A stretch of DNA of 64,000 nucleotides, from assembly GCA_905220665.1 (NCBI GenBank), contig CAJNAR010000006.1:372001-436000 (forward strand), written 5' to 3'. This document shows, one piece after another, positions 32,785-44,819 of the stretch; within the stretch, counting starts at the first letter, position 1, and each line of letters starts with the position of its first letter. Both the position numbers and the translations under genes were made by a program. The notes beneath the pieces were generated by a model, which was not told the DNA's origin, ran no database searches, and was given only the letters and a program-made list of their open reading frames with translations. The stretch is from Albugo candida. Taxonomy: Eukaryota; Oomycota; Peronosporomycetes; Albuginales; Albuginaceae.

Positions 32785-33869
32785 TTTTAGATATGGTTGC
32801 GTTCCGTTAGTACCACTCGTTTAAAAAGCAAAATTCGAAACCCTTTAAAACCAAGATCCAGTTACATGTCTCATCGGAAAGGACGTCGAGTCAATCCGAT
32901 TGAACTTGGCGACAAATTCCAAGCTACTTATTTTTGACTGACTGGATATGTACGTTTTGATCTCAGTGGATCGCGATTGATATGACAAGCATGAACTACA
33001 ACAGCAAACGCTCACGAGTGTGAGAACACAACGTCTGGGTTCAGCATTTGACGACTGAAGCTCAAAATTGCATTTAATTGTATGCATGCAAAGCCAGGAG
33101 ATCAACGATCTCCGTCTTACTTTCACTTTGAGCATTCTAATTTATGCCGCGCCTAGAAAGACCCGTAGATTAGGTGGTGAAATGAATGAATGGAAAGTGA
33201 CAGAGCAGTGACTTTACGTATGGCATCATGCTGACCAGAAAAGGTAAATGATATCTAATGATAACGGCACTGCTATACTATATTCATGCCCCGAGATTCT
33301 TTTGTCATGAAAAACTGGACAGTGAAGGTGGTCAAGTTGAGTTTTGATTGGTGACGTCGTTGTTGCAAAGTCTTTTCATCTAGCTTTGCTGTGAATTCAT
33401 GTAATTATTAAACAGCAAGAATTCTACTCTTTCGTATTAGCTTCCAGTCTTAAGAGCTTTTATAACTTGCATCACATGAGACTCTTCGTTGATAGCAAAG
33501 CTTGTTATCAATTAATGTCGCGTTTCAGCTCGAGCTTACAATGGGCGATGACAAGACCTAAAAATTAAAATGGAGACTTTTCGATCTGGATGGAATATCA
33601 ATGTCTAAGCCATTGAGATCACTTTGACGCTCTTGTTTCTGGTATGCGCAAGAATCACTATTCCAAAATCAACAAAGATCATGGTCTAGATTCGGTATAC
33701 ATGTAAGCATGTCCATGTAGTAGTCCGTCGCGAACTATAAGAATCCATATTGATGATTTGCATTCATAAAAAAACTGGTAAACAAGTGAGCTTACCTTTT
33801 TGTAATCAGTAAGTATTCTCATTGTAAGCTACTTGGGACACGTCTGTGATTCTCCCTCAATTTTGAGAA
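32785..33869. other. boundary region between gene island and LINE array
   Basis: About 1.1 kb of AT-rich sequence with no convincing gene. It includes the TPS upstream region. A 96-codon minus-strand frame at 32845-33135 is Ser/Cys-rich without family features. No transposon homology to the flanking LINEs is visible, so the gene-to-array transition falls near 33.87 kb. Confidence 0.5.
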
Positions 33870-33879
33870 TGGAGCTTTG

Positions 33880-36800
33880 CTAACTCGCGTGAGGACATAT
33901 AATAGAGGTGCTAAAGGCTGCATACATGAATGGAGCGAGACATAAATAAGACTGGGGTGTTTGGGGAGGTGGTTGATGATGACCGTGTAGCGGGATGTTT
34001 TGACTGGCAGATTGCTCTGTATCGATGTAGTCTGCACAAAGCCGTGAAAGCCGCGTGTTTAGTGCATCGATATGTCCAAGGCATTGAACATGGGCTTTAA
34101 TTTGATAAGTCGCTTGGCGAGTGACTGTAATTCCAATGTTGTTGTCGTCGTGAGAGCTTGTGACCGAGTCGGTCCGAAAGATGGTGTTGCTCCGTTCCAT
34201 CCAAAGGATCTTGAGTACCACCCATTGAGCCACGTTGAATACCCGGAGAATGTTGTATATGCCGAACTTCTGGCAAGCTTCGGTGCCTAGATCCAAAGAG
34301 ATCCAATGAACCACTGTAGACCACTGTATCAGTGTCTGCACTGCCGGGCAATGATAGACGCAATTGATATCCAGCGTATGATAGCGATGTTTGTGATGAA
34401 GTCGTAAACCGTGTGCTGTATTCGGAACTTGAGGTCAGAATAAATGGGTAATATATCATGGTCAAGATGACGTTCCCGTTTCCACATCTGCATCCACCTG
34501 GTAGGCGCTGTAGCTCCGAGTACTTTGTCTGCAGGAACTGAATTTTTTGGCAGAACATGCAAAAGCCGATAGATGTCTGCATTTTGGAGTATGGTGAACC
34601 GCTTATCCTTGAAGATCCAGGGTTGAGAGGCAGGCGGCAAGATAATTCCGAAGAAAGGGTCAATACGAAAAGGGTTCATGAACAGATCGAGATCGTCAAA
34701 GTCTTTTGCGATGACATTTGCGGTCGCCGAGTGATCTCGGTTCCGATGGAAGGCGGTTGAGGGGAGGATTTTCTTTAGCAATGGATGAGTTCAGTTTTGA
34801 ACCATGTAAAGCAATGAATTCGGAGAGATGTTGATAACCATGCTGATATAACCATTGGCAGTACTGTGGGCTTACTCCAACGGACGTTTGAAAGGACCGA
34901 GAAAACTTTTGTAGTGGCGCCAAAGTGTTGCCTGCAAGTCATCGTTGTTGTGCGCGGTAGTGTTGCTTGGTCCATGCCGTAAGCGATACTACTACTGTAG
35001 TGTCAACTATCAAAAGGGTCCCAGCGATTGCCATCGCGGTTGAGGAACGTGTGAAAGGTGGATTGGCGAGAAAAGGATTTCCAGTCCAATATCCTTGTCG
35101 TGTAGTGATGTAGTAATTGACTGTAGTACGGGAAGAAACCATCCTGGCGGAAAAAGTGTCGCGCACTCCCGAATTCCATCACATAAGGTGCCGAGATGCG
35201 TTGCACGTGAGAAGCTGTTGATACAGAGAAGTCCTAATCCACCTTTTGATGTTGGCCTCGTCAACTAATCTTCTGCCATTGGGCCGCGTAAGGCTGTTGT
35301 GGATTCGAGAAGTCGCTGAAAAAGGAAGGCTTTGCACAGATTCCAAACCGAGGTCACTATTGCTGGGGGTTATTGGGGTGACCGCTGCCGGATCCCATAA
35401 CAGGGAAAGCATAATAGATCACAAACGTAATGCTCGTCCACGAAAAGTACGTGCTCGAAACTTCCATAGTAGCAGTCTTGAATGAAAGCCTGTAGTATGG
35501 ACGCAACTCGAAGCGTGCTAGCGTTTTCGGCATGTTGCATGACGCCAAGAAACGAAACTGAACTTAAAATTGGAAGAGATGGAAACTCGGTATTTGTGAG
35601 AAATCGGTGGACAGTGGAATGAAAACTGAAAACCTGAGTCTTGGCGGTATTGAGTTGAAGTCCAACAACTTGTGCGCAGTGCTGTAAATGCCGGAGAAGA
35701 CCAGTGACATCTTCAGCAAAAGCTGAGAGATGATGCTTTTCGGAATCATGCCAAGATTGGTTCTAGAAATAGAGCAAACAGGGACGGGGATAGAGGGTCG
35801 CCTTGGCGAATTCCACTGCATAACTGAAAGAAAGAGCTCGCATGACCATTTACCTTGATCCTGATGATGTTCTCTTTATACACCGTGTCGATCCAAGCAC
35901 GGAAAGTCGAGCCGAAGCCAAACTGCCGAACTACGAGATGTGATACTGACTATAGAACACTTGTTGAATCGTAGTGCGCCCGATATGGTAGGTATAAAAC
36001 TAAGAGTTATATTAAACGACGTTTTACTGTCTGCTCATAATCGTACGATCCCTACGACTCTCTTGCGCACGCAGTCAACAGTCGCCTCGCTTATGAGCAC
36101 TCGTTCTCTCCAGCAGTCAATGTAGTCCAACAATCACCGTGTTCCAAGAGTCGCGTCGTTTCAACGACACTATCAAAAGTTTTCGCATAGTTCAATAGAG
36201 TGTTCGGAGGTCTTGGAATCGAATGAGGGCGTGTCTGATAGATCGGCCATGGACGAAACCATTTTGATCGGGATGTAAAAGTCTTGGTGGGATGCATTTG
36301 AGTCGATGTGCCAGTAACTTCGGCCCTAGATTCGCGTCATGATTCAATAGTGTGATGGGTCGGTAATTACTTGGCTGGGATCGATCTCTTTCTTGTATAG
36401 ATGGTTGATGTAAGCACGGAGTTGGAATTTATCATTCTACCCTTTGAGAGTTGGTGGGAATGAACGATATTCAATACTTGCGCCCAGTCGAAGGGAAACA
36501 GCTGATAGACTACATCGGAAGTTCATCGTAACCAGAGGCTTTCGAGCGGTGATATGATCGGATTGCCCAGTAAAAATCGTTTGCTGTAAACGGAGAATCC
36601 ATGTAAGAGCGGTCAATCTGGGAGAGGGATGTTGTTGTGTTGGAGGAAATCCTGCACCGCCGCAGCATCGTGATTCCGTTTGGTGTGATGATACTCTTTG
36701 GATGAGGATTGAAAAATGTCCGCCCAATAAGTGTTGTGATCTTAAGCCATTTCCTTAGTGTCCGTTGTAAGTGATCCATCCGCACGTAGCGTATACGCCG

Positions 36801-38060
36801 GAGTATCGGGGTTGGGAGACGAAAGAAGTACTTCGAGGAACGCTCACTATGAGTGATGTCCCTATCAAAGTGATCGCGCGCACTTGATTTGCTTCGGGTT
36901 TCTTCCAATGTCGTAAGGTGATCGGAAAGTGTGGTAATCTCCCTAACACGAACTGGGGACGGAGTGTGGAGTCGATTCCTCGCCTCCTCGATTTCCTCGG
37001 TACGCTTGGTCGTGATGCGGCGAAACATGTAACGCAGATGACGTAAGTCATCGCGTTTATGCTCGTCATATATCGCGCCAGGATTATCGAAAGGTCCATT
37101 GCGGTGGCGAGACTTGAACGCGGAGAGAGAGATTTGGAGGGATTGTTCGATCTCCGTTATCTTAAATAGCCAAGTCGGACACTTCCGAGGAAGTTTGGAC
37201 TGCTTGGGAAATTCTGGATGCTGGAGGTGGAATATGACCGGAAGATGGTCGGCACGTTGATACTTGGTGGCATGATCGTGTCGAATGCTGGTGAGGGAAT
37301 CATGAAACAGCACGGACAAAGGGAAGCAGTAGTCGATACGATTCCTGCGACCAGGACCCGTGTATTCCTTGCTGGTAGGATGCGTTGTACGCCAAGCATC
37401 GATAAGTCCCAAGTGCAATGTTCATTGAGTTAATGCCTCGGCATCATTTCCATTATGAGTCGGCTTGCTGGCATCGACGATAGGGTCTAATGGGACGTTA
37501 AAGTCCCCCATGATGATATGTTGGATGTCGGTAGGAAAGTAGATTGGTAGGGACTTGTAAAACGAGGTACGAGCTAAGAGTTGGGCCGGGGCGTAGAGAA
37601 CATGGATTCAAACTCGATGATGCTGGAGAGAGGTTTCCATAAGCAAGTACCGATCATGGAATCGTTGTGGGATGTGTTTGTCGGTGATGTTGGCCATAAG
37701 GTCAAAATGGTGGGAAGAAGACAGAAGAAGTCCCACTCCATTGTAACCACAGCCGTTTGAGATAGACGTTGGGGACCAATAAGCGTGGGCATGAGTATCC
37801 ACACTCGAGATAAAGTGATCATTCTTGCGGCGGTTGTCGTCAGTACTGAAACGGGTTTCTTGAAGGGCGATTAACTGGTAGCATGAAAGGAGGGTACGAT
37901 ATAGTGTGGGGTGAGAGTTGTTGAGGCCATTGATATTGATGGAGATCCCATTAAGTGACCAAGGCTGATTAACGGCACGGATCCTGAACAGAGATCTTTG
38001 TTGAAGCGGAGTCGTAGGAAGAGGAACCCGCTTCTTCCATTGACTCGTTATTGGAAGCAA
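33880..38060 (-). pseudogene. LINE A ORF2: AP endonuclease-reverse transcriptase, broken
   Basis: Read in pieces. The AP endonuclease begins near 38060 (ISININGLNNSHPTLYRTLL, ALQETRFSTDD) and continues with GLIDAWRTTHPTSKEYTG and GRRNRIDYC around 37400. RT pieces follow (KYFFRLPTPILRR, SPFTANDFYWAIRSY). The catalytic box, normally FADD, reads F-A-E-D at about 35705-35715. The zinc-binding C-terminus is damaged; a final segment (VTRQATYQIKAHVQCLGHID) ends at 33880. Multiple frameshifts make it a pseudogene. Confidence 0.8.
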
Positions 38061-39840
38061 AACAAGCGAGCACCCCTATTGCTTCGCTGATATGCAGGGG
38101 AGCTTTTTCGATAAGAGTACTACCAAAGGATGAACTCGCCAATGCCATAAGAGTGAGGTCATCCCAAAGTAAAAGTGGGAGCGCCATATCCTATTCGGAT
38201 TGGGGCATCCGCTAATGTAGCGATCTGAAGTGGATTCATGTAAATGGACGCCGCGGAAGATCGAAGGTAAAGGTCGAATAATGCGAGAGCATGGGCCGCA
38301 GTTCGAGCATCTTGAGTCTAGAGAAGTGTTTCGAGTAACGTCGAATGAGGCGGAATATCCGCACCATAACGGGTTTGTAGGCGATCCATTAGAGTGTCGG
38401 AGTCCCCAAAAGTATGATCCGGTGCTGAGCAAATAGCGCGCATGATGGCGTGTTCGGTAATGAGTGCCGTAAGCCGTGGTGAAGCCGTGGTGAAGGTTTG
38501 GTAAGAGCCGGAGAAATGGCGGAAGGTTGTGCCGCAATGATTGCAAGTCTCTTTTCGGGTTCCGCTTCGTCTACGAAGAGAACCTGATGTGCTTTGATAT
38601 GCTTCCGAAACCCAGAGAGTCTAGCGACAACTTAAGGGCTTTGTAGCATACAATGTTGCACCAACATGCGTGATATCGAATCGGAAGGATAAAGGGGGTT
38701 ACCCCGAACTGATGTGTTGTCCACGATAACGTCACACGTGATAGAGTCCCCTTCATTTTCATCATCCAGAGGATGAAACGCGAGCTGGTATTGGGTTGGG
38801 TATACTGGGAAGTTGAATGAGACGTGGTTGTCGTGGTGTTCTTCCACAATCTCGACAAATTGACTGGTAGTAGGAATGGGTGGTGTCTTACACGCCAGTT
38901 GATGGGAAACCGTGATCCAGTCTTCGAACGGTGCTGAAGTCGAGGGTTTGACGAAAGTCACTCGAGGTTCCTGTTGAGCTTGTTTCTGAGAAGATTCCAA
39001 AGACGCTACTTGAGTTGCAGAGGCAGTGTCCAAGTCGTAGTGCGTAGACTGGGGCTTTGAGGATGCTTGCTTGACCACAAGTGAGGGTGATGTGACTTTG
39101 TTGAGTGCACGGTGTTTGATGAACGAAAGCGGGGTGTTCATGACCGGGAAAAAGATTTCGCGAAGAGGTTGATTGGTTCTGTAAAAAAATGAGGGCTTTG
39201 GGCGGTTGTTTGGAACGAAATCATATAGTACGGTAACGGGATTGAAGGGGTTCTTGGTGTACGTAAGGTGCAATACCGAATTGCACGTTGAAAGTCTTGA
39301 AGTAGTCGAAAATGTCAAGGTCACCAACACCAATGAAGACGTTGCGAAGGTCGACATAGTACCATTCACATATTGACGGTATGGTTGAATTTGAAGCTGC
39401 TTGCCCAAGCAGCGGATAGTGGAACCACCAAGTTTGATGGCAATGTCCCGATCATTGCAGTGAAACTTGATACCGCGACCCCGTACACATAAGAAGTCGC
39501 AAACGTGAGGAAGCGAAGCAGTCCAAATCTCGGCTTTGTTCTCCCGATGCTGTGAAGCTAGAACATCTTCTAAGCTGAATATTGTTGTGAGTTTTGCGGC
39601 GGAGTAAAAAGCTCGACCTTTAGGCTAGGGTGAACCCATGATTTGGCCACTTCGCGTAAGGCGAGGGCTTTAATGGTGTCTTCGGAAGCATTGGAGTCGT
39701 ATGCTTCACTAAGTGCTTGGAAAAAGGATGAATCGCTGGGAATATAACGCTCACATTGGGGGTTGTCCTCACGGTATTTGTCGCGGATCATACGATCCGA
39801 TTGTTTGACCGGTAATGTCTTGGCCGTTTTTGGTGACATA
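37969..39840 (-). pseudogene. LINE A ORF1, broken
   Basis: Starts MSPKTAKTLPVKQSDRM at 39840, then YREDNPQCERYIPSDSSFF and ALALREVAKSWVHPSLKVEL. Frame is lost near 39580 and again near 39360, then regained (FYRTNQPLREIFFPVM, YQLAFHPLDDENEGDSIT). ORF1 proteins of this type carry nucleic-acid-binding activity in LINE particles; I see an RRM-like WYFVxL segment only in other copies. The last frame stays open to 37969 and so overlaps the beginning of ORF2 by about 90 nt. Confidence 0.75.
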
Positions 39841-39889
39841 TTGGGCCCGAAGGTCGGCAGTAGGGACTTCTGATCCAAACAAGACGCTA

Positions 39890-40090
39890 AAGGTGCGAAC
39901 TGAAAGGCTGGTAGAGTTGGTTTGTACTGTTCTTCTGAGAAGGAAAGGACGAAAAAGGCTGATGTCGACTTCTACCGAAGAAGGAAAGACGGGTAAAGAC
40001 GGACTTCGAATTCTTCGCTAGGAAGGAAAGGCTGAGTCGAGCTTCTACCGGAGAAGGAAAGGCCGGTAAGTAATGTTCTTCGAAGCTGGT
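39890..40090 (-). repeat. degenerate ~40-bp tandem repeats in LINE A 5' leader
   Basis: About four imperfect units related to GAAGGAAAGGCTGGTAAAGA (plus-strand reading), the same family as the array in copy B. Position upstream of ORF1 suggests promoter monomers like those of mammalian L1, by analogy only. Confidence 0.6.
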
Positions 40091-40369
40091 CCACGGAAAG
40101 ATCCAAGGAAAAAACCGACGGTAAACACCAGTGTTGAGAACGTTGGTGAAGGAAAGACGAAGTTGATATTGAGTTGGCAGGGAAGGGTTGGGTGAAGGTT
40201 GGAACTGGTAGCTGGAAAGCTGATAAGACACGCGAATTCTGCGTGAATGCTGGTTGCTGATTGGCTCTTGGAAGTACGGTGTGAATGTCACTTGCGTACT
40301 AGAGAGCAAATAAAGAAGTGGAGGGCAAGTCTGGTTTGTTAAATCTCATTACACTGTTTAATCTAACTA

Positions 40370-40816
40370 AGGTGTAACAAATAAGGTTGGGAAGTGCATA
40401 CCTCCAGCATACAAGTATGTTGGAGCTTTTACTGTCGCATATAGTTGTCTCTTATGACAAAAGGAAAACAGTAGAGTGGTCCACATAGTCAATCCAAGTT
40501 TGATGATCTCAAAGTTGATGAGACGAAGTGGTACAGAATGCGCCGCAATGATGAAAAGGCCACGGTGAAGGATGTCCGAAGATATGCTTCGCTTAAGGCC
40601 AAAGTTTGAGCGTGTAAGCTGGTAGTGATTGAAGCAAGGATGGAAAGACTTGGTGATAGTTGTGAAGGCCAAGTGACGCAGAAGTCCATACCTGAGCAAA
40701 ATTGTAGGGAAGTAGGAAGGAATGCCGTACCATAGTATGTAGTGACCAAAAACTTGGTAAAAAAGAAGCGTTGAAGTTAATTCCATCAACTCAGGAGTCG
40801 AGTGTAGATAATGCAT
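40370..40816 (-). CDS. possible third ORF in LINE B 3' region
   Basis: A 149-codon frame starting 40 nt after the ORF2 stop (MHYLHSTPELMELTSTLLFY). It has two hydrophobic stretches (ILWYGIPSYFPTILLRYGLL, LTMWTTLLFSF). The same position in copy B' encodes nearly the same sequence with one frameshift. The two copies are recent enough that conservation may just be 3' UTR identity, so coding status is unproven. No known domain. Confidence 0.3.
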
Positions 40817-40855
40817 AGGAAGAACGCAGTGATGAACGGACTTAGTGAAATTTCG

Positions 40856-43800
40856 TTATAGACAAACGTCACATAATGCCATAAGCTGAGCGTTTGTAGG
40901 TGATGCGTGCTTCAAGCGCCGAATATGATCCAGAAGGTAGCCACGCACCATACGATAAAGCTGCGTAGGGTATGCTTCCTGGTGCTGAACGATAGCTGCA
41001 TTGCGCGCAAGCCATAATGTTCTGCGTATGATACAGCGAAAAACGTTAAGGACACGAATGATATTGTGAGTACCATAAGTCCTGGTAGCTGATGTTGTAA
41101 TGGCAAAGTTGGTGCCGTAGACTACGGTTTCCCACGTGAGGATTTCTTCTAGACAGCCAAATATGGGGAAGAGAGAATGAATCCATAAGTTTGTAGCCAT
41201 TGAGCACTCCCAGAACAAGTGTTTGGCCGTTTCGGGTGAATTACAGCCATGGGAGCAAAAGACATGAGAGGTATGATATCGATATCTGACGCGGAGACGT
41301 AAGCCATTGTGTTGTAGGCGGAACTTAAGGTCAGCAAACACTGGAAGAGCATCCTTATTGAGGGTTTGTTCAATTTCCACATAGTATTCTACTGTGTTGG
41401 CGGTGTAACTTCTAAGTCTTTATCAGGAGGCACCACTATTTTCGGAAGTTGGTGCAGCATGCGATAGAGTCTTCGGTTGCTAAGGCGAGGAAAAGTCGTG
41501 TCTTTAAAAGACCATTGATGAAATGCTGCAGCGATATGCTGAGGGAGGAATGGACCATGTACTGTAAGGATGCCTCTGAAGAGTGTTTCAAAGTACTTGG
41601 TGGCCATGTAATCCCTTTGCCGCTGAAAAGTTGTAACGGGAAGGACTGCTTTGGGACTTTGTGAAAAGGTAAGGAACCGAAGCGACCGATAAAGTCGGAA
41701 GGATGCTGGTATCCATGCTGATAAAGCAGTCGAGTATGAATACTTGAATGCTCCATGGGGCGCTGTTTCGGTCCAAACACGCGCTGGTATTGGCGCCATA
41801 TAGGTGCTTTTAATGCATCGGTAGTATCGGTAGTAGTGTTGGAAGGTCCTTGGAGGAGACGATACCATTGTTGAAACGTTGAATACCATATGGGACCAAG
41901 GAACGACCAGCGAGGTTGCGGTATAGCTGAGAGATGGATGGGAGAATAGAGTAAGTCCAAACAACACCGGTACCACCAAGTGATTCCGTCATTAACTGAA
42001 TCTCTGGTAGGAACTAGGAGGGGGGAGTACAGGCTAAACAAGCCTTGATACCGTCCCTAAGGAGGCAAAGATGCATTGACCGGGAGAACCTCGGGGACAA
42101 GGTAGGCCTAAACCACCGCATGCTGCTGGTAACGGAAGCCAGTTGGAGTGCATTGGGCTCTTGATTTCACTGTTGAGAGAAGTTGGGCGTTGATCTAGGA
42201 AGGCTCTGCACAACTTTCATGCCGAGTCGATAATATGTGATGGAAGAGGCGTAATTGCCGCAGGGTACCAGAGAAGAGGTAAAACAATAGATCGTAAGAT
42301 CACTGCGGGGCCATGCAATGTACTGCCTCGAAATCTCCATGCTACAAGTCGAGCTTGAAGTTTGCTGAACACGGAAGGGAAGCGATGTGATATGTTGAGG
42401 TCTTGGTATTGTTCCAGACCAAGAAGTGTGGCTTTGGAGACCACTGCATAAAAGGGCCGAGGCAGTAATGCCAAGGAATCCATTAAATCCGGAGAAGGTA
42501 CTTAAAAGCCAAATAACTGAGTTTTGGATGCATTGAGTTGGAGCCCAGTAGCTTGTGCATAATCTTTGACCTTGGCCATAAAGTGAGGTGTGTCTCGGAG
42601 ATCTTTAGAAAACCAGTGCAATCGTCCGCAAATGCTGTAAGGGGTTGAGTCACTGATAAACCTTGAACGGGTATGCCAAGATGACCTGTCGTTGCGCGGA
42701 GATAATCCATAAAGGATTCCAGGAAGAGCACAAAAATCGAAGGTGAAAGGGGATCACCTTGGCGAACCCCGCTTCCGAGTTAAAAAACTTGCTTACACGA
42801 CCATTCACCATTATAGCTAAAAGGTTATCTTGGTAAAAGGTCTTGATCCATGAGCAAACGGTAGCTCCAAAGCCATAATGGGTTAAGACAGTGTGAAGAG
42901 CAGGCCACAACACACTGTCAAAAGCCTTAGCGAAGTCCAATAAGATAGCACCAGCATTGGGAAATCGTTGCTGGCATAGTTGTTGGATGTCTTGAAACCG
43001 CACTAGTGTATGTCGAATTGATCTGCCTTGAACAAAGCCATTTGATCGGTGTGGAGTAGCTTCGGTAGGACTTTCCGAAGGCGGTAAGTAAGAATCTTGG
43101 GACCGAGCTTTGCGTCATGATTGAGGAGAGTAATAGGTCGGTAGTTACTCGGAAGGCTTCATTAAATTTTAAATAAATAAGAATAAAGTGTTTTTTTATC
43201 TAAACCCTAAACCCTAAACAACCCTTCCTATATAGAAGTGTAACTGTAGCTCTCCGTTGGAACTTGGTCATTCTTCCTTTGGATAGTTGTGCGGGGTAAA
43301 TTAAATCAAAGCCTCGTGCCCAAGGCGATATGGAAAGTTGATAATACTCGACTGGATGACCATCATATTCGGGAGCTTTGTTTCGAAGTGACGTCTTGAT
43401 TGCCCAGTAAAAGTCGTACGCCGTAAAAGGTGCATCGAAAAGAGCTAAGCTCAACTGGGTCATGTCTGCGATTATGATTACTGGAGGAATATATTTCTTT
43501 GAAAGTGATTGAAAGATTTGTTCCCAGTAATCACGATGAATCGCATCCATTCATCAGGCGAAGGGGCTTGAGGTCCGTTTATACGTTGAGTGGATGGAAT
43601 GCATACTTGGCATAAAACTGGAGTAGGGGGTCGGAGAAAGGCTTTTCACTGTATCGGATTGTATTGTTGAAATGGTGCCAGGAACCAAGTGTTTTGCGCC
43701 TGGTTTCTTCCTCGTTGAGTTTCGTACGAAAAAGCTGTGCGTGAGCTTCGTTGGAAGTCGTAGGAACATGAGCTTCAAGGTAAGCGGCAGTGTGGTAGTC

Positions 43801-44770
43801 ACGCCGTAACTGTGTAAGTTGGAGTTGCTGGTGAGTCTTGATTGCGTGGAATTGATGCCGGATTGTCCTATTATCCAAAGCGAAGTCGATTCGCTAGATG
43901 CGAAAGTCGAGTGTTAAGGGCGTCTTGGAAGTAAGGCACCTTTGAAAGCCATGTGGGGCATTTCCAAGGTAGGCGTAAACAAACGGGGTAGGAAGCATGT
44001 TGTAATCGAAAAATGACAGGCAAGTGATCCGCTAGATGATATTGAGTATCCGGGTCATGTTTGATATGAACTAAGTTGTTGGTAAAGAGATCGGACGACA
44101 AGAGGCAGTAGTCAATGCGATTTCGGCGTCTCGGGCCGGTAAACTCTTGTATGTTGGGGAATATTGCTCTCCAAGCATCAACAAGGCCTAAGTGTAGAGC
44201 CCATTGTTGTAATGCCGTAGCTGATGATGAATGAGAGAGAGATGTGCAGGTATCCAGAACTGAATCGAAGGGGACATTAAAGTCCCCTATGAATATGTGC
44301 TGAATACCGTCCATAATATCGCTTGGTAGAGAATCGAAGAAAGAAGTTCTTGCTGCTAGTTGTGCCGTTGCATTAACCTCATGAATCCAAAGCCGTTGTT
44401 GATCCAATGTGGTATCGATCGGGAGATAGCGGCCGTGATTGATGGTAGGAATATAGTGGGAACTAATGTCGAGCAAGGGTCCAAAGGGGTGACTGGATGG
44501 TAAGAGTAAGGCTACTCCATTACGATGAACACCTTGAGGACTGTCCATAGGAGAGTAAAAAGTAGTAGCGCCGGAATCCATGGTGTTGATGAGGTAAGTG
44601 TTGCGGTGTTTGCTATTTCAGTACTAAAACGGGTTTCTTGAAGGGAAATAAGTTGGTGTTGAGGTAGAAGTTTGCGATAAAAAGCCGGGTTCACATGATT
44701 CAGTCCGTTCACATTGAGTGAAAGACCGGAGAAGGACCAAGGCTGCTTAGAGGCAAAGGGAAGATGTCGA
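40856..44770 (-). pseudogene. LINE B ORF2: AP endonuclease-RT-zinc-binding, broken
   Basis: Endonuclease: NGLNHVNPAFYRKLLPQHQ, FIGDFNVPFDSVLD, GRRRNRIDYC-like (PRRRNRIDYCLLSS) and ADHLPVIFRLQH. RT: APFTAYDFYWAIKTSLRNKAP, RGFDLIYPAQLSKGRMTKFQ, then the telomeric insert, then AILLDFAKAFDSVLWPAL and the catalytic LTAFADDCTGFL at about 42610-42640. C-terminal zinc-binding region: HGCNSPETAKHLFWECSMAT near 41250-41190 (Cys-His-Cys pattern of the RVT zinc-binding domain). Several frameshifts and the insert make it non-functional. Confidence 0.8.
43145..43222 (-). repeat. telomeric-repeat insert inside LINE B reverse transcriptase
   Basis: On the plus strand CTAAACCCTAAACCCTAAAC is followed towards lower coordinates by a T run and an AT-rich 40-bp segment. 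It interrupts the RT between LLYRKG and SNYRPIT, where intact copies have a few residues (compare A' at 63600-63640). The same insert is at the same place in B'. TTTAGGG is the plant/oomycete-type telomere unit. Confidence 0.85.
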
Positions 44771-44819
44771 GGTAGAGGCGACTAAGGCGGAGTGTTCTGC
44801 GAGATCCATGCCGGAAGAA

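Larger units (their letters stand above)
33870..40370 (-). mobile_element. LINE copy A (non-LTR retrotransposon, subfamily 1), decayed
   Basis: Near full-length copy read on the minus strand: 5' leader about 40370-39841, ORF1 39840-37969, ORF2 38060-33880, short 3' end. The 5' end shares the AAACCAGACTTGCCC...CTCTCTAGTACGCAAGTGA start with copies B and A'. It abuts the 3' end of copy B directly (head-to-tail). Many frameshifts and stops, so it is not autonomous. It is the innermost copy, next to the gene island. Confidence 0.85.

Noticed and set aside
32845..33135. 96-codon minus-strand frame upstream of TPS
   Set aside because: Ser/Cys-rich, no homology, no clear splice or promoter context.
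1..33869. Secreted RXLR/CHXC-type effector genes
   Set aside because: No frame with a signal peptide followed by such a motif was found in the gene island.
34072..34290. Plus-strand frames inside LINEs A, B and C
   Set aside because: They are antisense shadows of ORF2 or ORF1.
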